Of a stretch of 64,000 nt of DNA, positions 56,714-64,000 are shown piece after piece. The notes under the pieces were generated by a model. The model saw only the letters and a list, made by a program, of their open reading frames with translations. It made no database searches and was not told the origin of the DNA. A program made the position numbers and the translations under genes. The stretch lies in contig NZ_FOJN01000015.1 of assembly GCF_900111805.1 (NCBI RefSeq), forward strand, positions 1 to 64,000. Direction: 5' to 3'. The first letter of the stretch is position 1. Every line of letters begins with the position of its first letter. This DNA comes from Rhodococcoides kroppenstedtii (GTDB lineage Bacteria; Actinomycetota; Actinomycetes; Mycobacteriales; Mycobacteriaceae).

Positions 56714-57931
56714 CTAGTTACCGAACAGGTCGATGGGATTGACGATGTCCGCGGTCAACGTCAGCAGCATGAACGCGCCGCCGATGGCGATGACCACGTA
56801 CGTCAACGGCATCAGTTTGAGGTAGTTCACCGGGTCGCCGCGACCCAGACCGCGCAGTGCACGAATCCGATTGCGGATGCCCTCGTAGATCGTCACCGCG
56901 ATGTGTCCGCCGTCGAGCGGCAGCAGCGGCAACAGGTTGAACACACCGAGGAAGAAGTTCAGGGTCGCGAGCAGTCCGATGAACAGCTCCCACAGTCCGC
57001 GCTCGGCCGCCTGGCCGCCGATGACGCTGGCCCCGACGACGGAGATCGGGGTGTCGGCGGACCGCTCGCCGCCGGTGATCGACGTCCACAGGGCCCCGAC
57101 CTTCTGCGGCAGGTCCGCGATGGCCTTGACCGTCTCCACACCGGTGTAGCCGGCGAACGAGATCGCGCCCGGTACGGCCGACAGGGCGTCGTACTGAATG
57201 GTGAGCGGAGTCCGCGCGACGCCGATCGCGCCGGTGGTGCGCAGTTCGGTCGCGTTCGGATCGTCCGCGGTCGCCGTGGAGAACAGGCGCTCGGTCCGCT
57301 GCACCGTGACGGGCAGCGTCAGGGCCTCGCCGGCGCGGTCGACCGTCACCTCGACGGTGCCCTGCGCGTTCTGGACGGCGGCGACGACGTCCGCGAACGT
57401 CGCCGTCGGCGTCCCGTCCACCGCGGTGACGACGTCACCGGCACGGATGCCGGCCGCCCCCGCCGGTCCGGGACCGGTGCAGGGCGCGATATCGCCGTCC
57501 GCGTCCTGCGGTGCGACGCACTGGGTCCCGGCGACGGTCGCCGACGTGTCGCGGTTCGGTAGCCCCCACCCGAGAGCCAGGGTGTAGAGCAGCGCGAAGC
57601 CGAGCACGAAGTTCATCGCGATCCCGCCGAACATCACGGCGAGGCGCTTCCAGGTCTTCTGCTTGTACATCGCGCGGTCGACCTCGTCGGGTGCGAGTTC
57701 GTCGACCGCCGTCATGCCGGCGATGTCGCAGAACCCCCCGGCGGGGATCGCCTTGAGTCCGTACTCGGTCTCACCGCGACGCCAGGAGAAGATCTTGGGG
57801 CCGAAGCCGATGTAGTAGCGGCGGACCTTCATGCCGGTGGCCTTGGCCACCCACATGTGGCCGCATTCGTGCAGTGCGATCGAGATGCCGATGCACACCG
57901 CGAACGCGACGACGCCGAGAACGAACACCAT
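56714..57931 (-). CDS. rip1: Site-2 protease (RseP/Rip1 zinc metalloprotease)
   Basis: 405 residues. HECGH at 21-25 in the first membrane segment binds zinc with the third ligand in FNLLPLLPLDGGHI near residue 345. A PDZ domain lies between (IRAGDVVTAVDGTPTATFADVVAAVQ, VTVDRAGEAL). Four hydrophobic segments. It cleaves anti-sigma factors within the membrane in the actinobacterial sigma cascades; substrates are not encoded nearby. Sits 2 bases from the dxr stop. Confidence 0.94.
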   Translation of the reverse strand: MVFVLGVVAFAVCIGISIALHECGHMWVAKATGMKVRRYYIGFGPKIFSWRRGETEYGLKAIPAGGFCDIAGMTAVDELAPDEVDRAMYKQKTWKRLAVMFGGIAMNFVLGFALLYTLALGWGLPNRDTSATVAGTQCVAPQDADGDIAPCTGPGPAGAAGIRAGDVVTAVDGTPTATFADVVAAVQNAQGTVEVTVDRAGEALTLPVTVQRTERLFSTATADDPNATELRTTGAIGVARTPLTIQYDALSAVPGAISFAGYTGVETVKAIADLPQKVGALWTSITGGERSADTPISVVGASVIGGQAAERGLWELFIGLLATLNFFLGVFNLLPLLPLDGGHIAVTIYEGIRNRIRALRGLGRGDPVNYLKLMPLTYVVIAIGGAFMLLTLTADIVNPIDLFGN

Positions 57932-57933
57932 CG

Positions 57934-59124
57934 TCAGGAACGGCCTTTCTGTGCTGCGAGGTCCCGAGCGCGGTCACGGGCCCACGCGTCGGCCTCGAGG
58001 ACGTCGTCGACCGTGGACGGTGGCGCCGACCAGCGGTCCGCGCCGTCCTCCACCACATCGGCGACGACGTCCACGATACGAGGGAAGGACAGGTCACCGG
58101 CAAGGAACGCCGCGGCGGCGACCTCGTTGGCGGCGTTGTATACCGCGGTGAGACACCCGCCGAGCTCTCCGGCCCGGCGCGCGAGCGCGACGGCCGGGAA
58201 GACGGCGTCGTCCAATGGCTCGAACTCCCAGGTGCTCGCCGTCCGGAAGTCCAGCGCGGGCGCGGCGTCCGCGACGCGATCCGGCCACCCCAGGGCCAAC
58301 GCGATCGGCAGCAGCATCGACGGCGGACTGGCCTGCGCGAGGGTCGACCCGTCGGTGAACGTGACCATCGAGTGGACGATGGACTGCGGGTGCACGGTGA
58401 CGTCGATGCGGTCGTACGGAATACCGAACAGCAGATGCGCCTCGATGACCTCGAGCCCCTTGTTGACCAGGGTCGCGGAGTTGAGGGTGTTCATCGGCCC
58501 CATCGACCAGGTGGGATGCTTGCCGGCCTGTTCCGGGGTCACCGACTCCAGACTCGCGCGGTCGCGTCCGCGGAACGGCCCGCCGGACGCCGTCACAACC
58601 AGCCGGGCCACCTCCTCGGCCCGACCCCCGCGCAGGCACTGGGCGAGCGCGGAGTGCTCCGAATCGACGGGCACGATCTGGCCGGGTGACGCCGCGTCGG
58701 TGACGAGCGATCCACCGGCCACGAGCGATTCCTTGTTGGCCAGCGCCAGACGCGCGCCGGATCGCAGCGCGGCGAGCGTGGGTGCGAGCCCGAGCGACCC
58801 CACCAGACCGTTGAGCACGACGTCCGCCTCGGTCTCCTCCACCAGCTGCCTCACCGCGTCCGGGCCCGAACGCACTCCGGGCAGATCGAGTCGCGCTGCG
58901 GCACGGGGATCGGCGACCGCGACCCCGGTCACCCCGGTCTCGGCGATCTGCCGCGCGAGCAGGTCGATCGAACCGCCTCCCGCGGCGAGGCCCACCACGG
59001 TGAATCGATCGGGCCGCGCGGCCATCACTTCGAGCGCCTGCGTTCCGATCGAGCCCGTGCTGCCGAGCACGAGCACGCGCGTCGGGCCGTCACCATGCGT
59101 CGAGTCAAGGCTGTGCGTCGTCAC
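57934..59124 (-). CDS. dxr: 1-deoxy-D-xylulose 5-phosphate reductoisomerase
   Basis: 396 residues. NADPH loop [18 protein letters not shown] (17-34), [37 protein letters not shown] with the substrate-binding loop and [26 protein letters not shown]. Converts DXP to MEP, first committed step of the non-mevalonate pathway and the target of fosmidomycin. With rip1 and ispG forms one minus-strand unit. Divergent from the DUF1990 gene. Confidence 0.97.
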   Translation of the reverse strand: MTTHSLDSTHGDGPTRVLVLGSTGSIGTQALEVMAARPDRFTVVGLAAGGGSIDLLARQIAETGVTGVAVADPRAAARLDLPGVRSGPDAVRQLVEETEADVVLNGLVGSLGLAPTLAALRSGARLALANKESLVAGGSLVTDAASPGQIVPVDSEHSALAQCLRGGRAEEVARLVVTASGGPFRGRDRASLESVTPEQAGKHPTWSMGPMNTLNSATLVNKGLEVIEAHLLFGIPYDRIDVTVHPQSIVHSMVTFTDGSTLAQASPPSMLLPIALALGWPDRVADAAPALDFRTASTWEFEPLDDAVFPAVALARRAGELGGCLTAVYNAANEVAAAAFLAGDLSFPRIVDVVADVVEDGADRWSAPPSTVDDVLEADAWARDRARDLAAQKGRS

Positions 59125-59173
59125 CCGGACAGTGTGGCCGACGCACCTGACAGGCTCGTGTGAGGATGGCGCG

Positions 59174-59755
59174 GTGGCTCTTCGTCCGTCCGCCGATCCC
59201 GCCTCCTACCGCGCCGCACCGCTGACGTACCCGGAGGTCGGGGGCACGGCGTCGGAGTCGATGCCCTCGGCCGGCTACCACCACGTACGGGAGTCCCGGC
59301 CCCTCGGTCGCGGCGTCGAGCTGTTCGACGAGGCCGCACGGCGACTGCTGCGCTGGGACATGCACCGCGGCGCCGGCCTCGCGGTGCGCGCCACCGCGGT
59401 GGAGGCGGAGCCCGACGCGATCGTCGTCCTCGGACTGGGCCCGATCCGGATCCCCTGCCGGGTGGTCGACGTCATCGATCGGGTCGATCGGGTCGACGGG
59501 ATCGACGACCGAACGGACGCCCGACGGGAACGCGGCTTCGCCTACGGAACGCTCCCCGGCCATCCGGAACGCGGCGAGGAGCGCTTCGTCGTGCGATACG
59601 ACGAGCGCACCGGCGCGGTGTCGGCGCACATCCGGGCGTTCTCGACGGCGGGAAACGCAGTGGTCGCCCTCGGTGGCCCGCTGAATCGACTCGTGCAACG
59701 CGTGGCCACCCGGCGCTACCTCGACGCCCTGGTGACCACCGAGTCGCGCCCCTGA
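59174..59755 (+). CDS. DUF1990 family protein
   Basis: 193 residues from GTG 59174; the frame is open further upstream only inside dxr. [74 protein letters not shown] and [20 protein letters not shown] are typical of DUF1990, a domain of unknown function with a cytochrome/lipid-binding-like beta fold. A run of short direct repeats ([12 protein letters not shown]) at 59473-59505 inserts a flexible loop. Role unknown. Confidence 0.85.
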   Translation: MALRPSADPASYRAAPLTYPEVGGTASESMPSAGYHHVRESRPLGRGVELFDEAARRLLRWDMHRGAGLAVRATAVEAEPDAIVVLGLGPIRIPCRVVDVIDRVDRVDGIDDRTDARRERGFAYGTLPGHPERGEERFVVRYDERTGAVSAHIRAFSTAGNAVVALGGPLNRLVQRVATRRYLDALVTTESRP

Positions 59756-59768
59756 GCGAGCCGCTACG

Positions 59769-59800
59769 ACGACCGGTCGTACGCCGCGATACGATCACGG
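59769..59800 (+). promoter_or_regulatory. Candidate promoter with palindrome upstream of the DUF2631 gene
   Basis: ACGACC-GGTCGT (59769-59780) is a perfect 12-base palindrome, and TACGAT (59790-59795) downstream fits a -10 element, so the palindrome overlaps the expected -35 position. The next gene has a strong AGGAGG 7 bases before its GTG start. Regulator unknown. Confidence 0.35.
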
Positions 59801-59866
59801 CACGTCTCGCCCCCGGGGCCCCGCGGGCGAACCCACGGACCCCGACGAACTTCAGGAGGATCGGTC

Positions 59867-60142
59867 GTGACCGGAAGCATCGAGCCGCGCTCGGACGCCC
59901 CGCGCGTTCCCGCCACGAACGTCCACATCGCCGAGGTCCCCTCCGCCGCGTGGGGATGGAGCGGCGAGGCGCCGCGCACGTTCCGCATCGCCGGCTGGAT
60001 CATCTCGCTGTTCCTGCTGGTGATGATCATCGGCAATCACACCGGCCGCGTCGAGGACCTCTGGCTCGTCGGCTTCGCCGTGCTGCTGTGGATCGTGCTG
60101 ATCCGCGACATCGTGCTGCGCCGCAAGCCGCGCCGCGGCTGA
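59867..60142 (+). CDS. DUF2631 small membrane protein
   Basis: 91 residues from GTG 59867 with AGGAGG at a 7-base spacing. SAAWGWSGEAPRTFRIAGWIISLFLLVMIIGNHTGRVEDLWLVGFAVLLWIVLIRDIVLRRK has a conserved PSAAWGWSGEAPR motif and two membrane segments (about 40-57 and 63-82). Found in actinobacteria near rlmN/dxr. Function unknown. Its stop faces the rlmN stop with 12 bases between. Confidence 0.88.
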   Translation: MTGSIEPRSDAPRVPATNVHIAEVPSAAWGWSGEAPRTFRIAGWIISLFLLVMIIGNHTGRVEDLWLVGFAVLLWIVLIRDIVLRRKPRRG

Positions 60143-60154
60143 CCGCCGACCGAC

Positions 60155-61267
60155 TCAGTTCTCGGCAGCCAACTGGCCGCACGCCGCGGCGATCTCCTGA
60201 CCGCGCGTGTCGCGCACGGTGCAGGAGACACCGCCGGCGCGCACGCGGCGGACGAACTCCTCCTCGACCGGCTTGGGGCTCGCGTCCCACTCGCTGCCCG
60301 GCGTGGGGTTCAACGGAATCAGATTCACGTGGACCAGCGCGCCCAGCGCCTTCTTCAGCTTCTTTGCCAGCAGATCCGCTCGCCACGGCTGGTCGTTCAC
60401 GTCACGGATCAGCGCGTATTCGATGGACACCCGTCGTCCCGTCGTGTCGGCGTAGTACCGCGCAGCGTCCAGCACCTCGGCGATCGACCAGCGGTTGTTG
60501 ACCGGCACCAGAGTGTCGCGGAGTTCGTCGTCCGGGCAGTGCAGGGACACCGCGAGGGTCACCGTCAGACCTTCGTCGGCGAGTTTGCGGATCGCCGGGG
60601 CGAGACCGACGGTCGAGACGGTCACCGACCGCTGGGACAGGCCGAGCCCCTCGGGAGCGGGTGAGACGATGCGCTTGACCGCCGCCACCACGCGCTTGTA
60701 GTTGGCCAGCGGCTCGCCCATGCCCATGAACACCACGTTGGACAGGCGACCCTCGCCGCCCTCCACCACGCCGTCGCGGAGGTCGGCGGCCGCGGAGCGC
60801 ACCTGGTCGACGATCTCCGCCGTGGACAGATTGCGCTGCAGTCCTCCCTGGCCCGTGGCGCAGAACGGGCAGGCCATACCGCACCCGGCCTGACTGGAGA
60901 TGCACAGCGTGGCGCGGTCGGGGTAGCGCATGAGGACCGATTCGAGCAGGGTTCCGTCGCCCGCCCGCCACAGCGTCTTGCGGGTGTCGCCGCCGTCGCA
61001 GGCGACGTGCTTGACGGGGCTGAGCAACGTCGGGAACAGAGCGGCTCCGACCTTCTCGCGCACCGAGGCGGGCAGGTCCGTCATCTTCTCGGCGTCGGCC
61101 TGCAGCCGCCCGTAGTACTGCCGGGCGAGCTGGTCGGCTCGGAACGCCGGCAGGCCGAGCTCGACGACGGCGGCGCGGCGCTGGTCGGCGTCGAGGTCCG
61201 CGAGGTGCGTCGCGGGCATGCCGCGGCGGGGTGCGTCGAAGACGAGGGGAAGAGCGGTGGGTGCCAT
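60155..61267 (-). CDS. rlmN: 23S rRNA (adenine(2503)-C(2))-methyltransferase
   Basis: 370 residues. Radical SAM Cys triad [14 protein letters not shown], with [38 protein letters not shown] and a C-terminal conserved Cys ([21 protein letters not shown]). It uses the dual SAM mechanism to methylate 23S A2503 and tRNA A37. Divergent from the LapA-like gene with a 130-base spacer. Confidence 0.96.
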   Translation of the reverse strand: MAPTALPLVFDAPRRGMPATHLADLDADQRRAAVVELGLPAFRADQLARQYYGRLQADAEKMTDLPASVREKVGAALFPTLLSPVKHVACDGGDTRKTLWRAGDGTLLESVLMRYPDRATLCISSQAGCGMACPFCATGQGGLQRNLSTAEIVDQVRSAAADLRDGVVEGGEGRLSNVVFMGMGEPLANYKRVVAAVKRIVSPAPEGLGLSQRSVTVSTVGLAPAIRKLADEGLTVTLAVSLHCPDDELRDTLVPVNNRWSIAEVLDAARYYADTTGRRVSIEYALIRDVNDQPWRADLLAKKLKKALGALVHVNLIPLNPTPGSEWDASPKPVEEEFVRRVRAGGVSCTVRDTRGQEIAAACGQLAAEN

Positions 61268-61397
61268 AGTGCCTCCAGTGTCTCACTGCGGAGCGGTGAG
61301 CTCGACCGGCTCGACCGGCTCGGTCGCATCGCAACCGGGCTTGATACCCCGGGCTCGGTAGGGTGCAAACACTTCTCGCCCGGGTAATCATTCCCTC

Positions 61398-61793
61398 ATG
61401 TCTCGCACCTCGTCCGGCGCCGCCGATTCCGCCGCGTCCGACCCCACCGATCCGACGTCGTCCGCGCTGCCCGGATCGGGACTCGATTCCGGTGGCTCCG
61501 ACGTCGCCGTCTCCGACAGTCGTCTCCCGGCCGGGAAGACGCCCGACGGCGTGAAGCACACCCGCGCCGCCGCGCTCTACACCGGCCTGGTGGTCGGCGC
61601 GATCGTGCTGGTCGTGTTGATGGTGTTCATCCTGCAGAACCTCGACAGCGTGCCGATCCACCTGTTCGGCTGGACGTTCGATCTCCCCGTCGGCATCGGG
61701 ATGCTCCTGGCCGCGGTGGCCGGCGCCCTGGTCATGGCCACGGCGGGTGGCGTGCGCATCCTGCAGGTCCGTCGGGCGGCCAAGCGTAAGTAG
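61398..61793 (+). CDS. LapA/DUF1049-family membrane protein
   Basis: 131 residues. A 55-residue Ser/Asp-rich cytoplasmic N-terminus precedes two membrane segments (YTGLVVGAIVLVVLMVFILQN and LPVGIGMLLAAVAGALVMAT) with the linking NLDSVPIHLFGWTFDLPVG, the DUF1049/LapA motif, and a basic tail RRAAKRK. Membrane protein possibly involved in envelope assembly (LapA role is known in E. coli only). TAGGGT at 61359-61364 is a possible -10 for this gene. Confidence 0.85.
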   Translation: MSRTSSGAADSAASDPTDPTSSALPGSGLDSGGSDVAVSDSRLPAGKTPDGVKHTRAAALYTGLVVGAIVLVVLMVFILQNLDSVPIHLFGWTFDLPVGIGMLLAAVAGALVMATAGGVRILQVRRAAKRK

Positions 61794-61907
61794 CGTCACA
61801 TGGTGTCGTGAATGTTCGGTGCCACACGTGAACACTATTGACGCAACCTTCCCCGATCGACTGTGGCGATGCACAGTGGGGTGGTGACGACCTTCCTGGA
61901 GAACCCC

Positions 61908-62726
61908 GTGTCATCAGTCGCTGCGGACCGGGCCCGGTCGTGGCTGCTCGTCCCCGGAAGCAAGCCCGAGTTGTTCACCCCGGCCCTCGAATCCGAGGTC
62001 GACGCCGTCATCCTCGACATCGAGGATGCGGTGTCCCCCGCCGGCAAGCCCGCGGCGCGCGACGCCGTGGTCGCCTGGTTGCGCGGCGGCCGTCGCGCGT
62101 GGGTCCGCATCAACGACGCCACCACCCCGTTCTGGGCCGACGACCTCGACGCTCTGCGCGGCATCGACACCCTCGAGGGCGTCATGCTCGCCAAGACCGA
62201 GAGCGGTAGCCAGGTGGAGGCCACGGCCGCTCGGCTGGGCGACGGTATCCGCGTGGTCGCACTCGTCGAGTCCGCGATGGGCCTCGAGGCCGCGCCGGAG
62301 ATCGCGCGGGCGGACGCGACGTTCCGTCTCGCGTTCGGCAGCGGGGACTTTCGCCGGGACACCGGAATGAGCGACGAGCCGATGGCGATGGCCTACCCGC
62401 GGGCACGCCTGGTGGTCGCCAGCCGCGCCGCCCGCCTCCCCGGTCCGATCGACGGACCGACGTTGACGGTCAACGACGAGCACCTCGCCCGGGACAGCCG
62501 ACTCACCGTGTCGATGGGTATGACCGGTCGCCTCTGCATGCACGCCGGCCAGGCGCCCGTCGTCAACCGCGAGCTGGCTCCCTCCCCCGACGACGTGATC
62601 TGGGCGCGCGACACCATCGCGGCGCTCGGTGTCGACGGCGAGCACGTGCGCGACGGCAGCGATCTTCCGCGCCTCGCCCGCGCGAAGAAGATCACCGATC
62701 AGGCGCGGGCCTTCTCCATCGGCTGA
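61908..62726 (+). CDS. HpcH/HpaI aldolase, CitE-like CoA ester lyase
   Basis: 272 residues from GTG 61908, preceded by GGAG at a 6-base spacing; earlier starts at 61863-61881 are possible. RSWLLVPGSKPELFTPALESEVDAVILDIEDAVSPAGKPAARDAV holds the metal-binding Asp/Glu region of CitE proteins, and VMLAKTESGSQVEA, VALVESAMGLEAAPEIA, LAFGSGDFRRDTG follow the TIM barrel order. Stand-alone, without citD/citF, so it probably acts on a malyl- or similar CoA ester rather than in citrate lyase. Confidence 0.85.
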   Translation: MSSVAADRARSWLLVPGSKPELFTPALESEVDAVILDIEDAVSPAGKPAARDAVVAWLRGGRRAWVRINDATTPFWADDLDALRGIDTLEGVMLAKTESGSQVEATAARLGDGIRVVALVESAMGLEAAPEIARADATFRLAFGSGDFRRDTGMSDEPMAMAYPRARLVVASRAARLPGPIDGPTLTVNDEHLARDSRLTVSMGMTGRLCMHAGQAPVVNRELAPSPDDVIWARDTIAALGVDGEHVRDGSDLPRLARAKKITDQARAFSIG

Positions 62727-62747
62727 CCCCTACCGATCGGCGGCCCG

Positions 62748-64000
<1,253 letters not shown>

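Overview
The window is a 64 kb chromosomal segment with very high GC. It shows tightly packed genes, many GTG starts, frequent 4-base ATGA/GTGA gene overlaps and mycothiol and mycobacteriales-type lipid genes. The gene content and order (dapB, M16 peptidase-pnp-rpsO-ribF, DtxR regulator, truB-pptT-pptH, dinF-nrnA-rbfA-infB-ylxR-nusA-rimP, proS-efpA-cobA-cobB-cobO-chelatase-GNAT-mqo, mtr, map-PBP-GNAT-ispG-rip1-dxr, rlmN) match, from memory, the Mycobacterium tuberculosis Rv2771c-Rv2880c neighbourhood. A DUF222/HNH gene at the left edge and a fused HadA/HadB gene point to Rhodococcus or a close Nocardiaceae relative. I see no prophage, insertion sequence, tRNA, rRNA or CRISPR array.

Layout. 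1-957: the 3' part of a DUF222/HNH gene. 967-3790: flavodoxin-like, small membrane protein, dapB and a zinc alcohol dehydrogenase. 3821-11607: an accessory-looking block on the minus strand with a GH63-type glycosidase, an A-PCP-TE NRPS-like enzyme, a truncated adenylation-domain protein and an aldehyde dehydrogenase. 11763-12839: fused HadAB dehydratase. 12847-18156: M16 peptidase, pnp, rpsO and ribF, with a hairpin-rich rpsO-pnp gap. 18224-24581: DtxR regulator, truB, pptT/pptH, MATE exporter, nrnA, rbfA and ylxP. 24658-29797: infB, ylxR, nusA and rimP. 29983-34141: small lipoprotein, DUF4439 protein, methyltransferase-like protein, proS and yaaA. 34143-44659: efpA, the cobalamin genes with a PhoD-like gene inserted, chelatase, GNAT and mqo. 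44785-47222: hydrolase and mtr. 47233-47745: a repeat array. 47757-50405: degenerate alpha/beta-fold protein and a GntR-ABC operon. 50407-59124: cobQ, map, PBP, GNAT, ispG, rip1 and dxr. 59174-64000: DUF1990, DUF2631, rlmN, LapA-like, CitE-like and a UvrA-like gene cut by the window edge.

How the genes work together. Most of the window is housekeeping: RNA turnover and ribosome biogenesis (pnp, rpsO, truB, rbfA, infB, nusA, rimP, rlmN, proS), isoprenoid synthesis (ispG, dxr), cell-wall synthesis (dapB, PBP), cobalamin/siroheme synthesis (cobA, cobB, cobO, chelatase, cobQ) and redox metabolism (mqo, mtr). pptT and pptH form a carrier-protein loading/unloading pair in one overlapping unit. The less usual parts are the NRPS-like locus at 6.5-11.6 kb, whose adenylation domain lacks the usual amino-acid-binding Asp, and three non-coding repeat clusters: 24-bp units at 28009-28112, 26-bp units at 29897-29974, and an approximately 131-bp palindromic array at 47233-47745. 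No complete new system is evident; the repeat array and the NRPS-like locus are the best leads.
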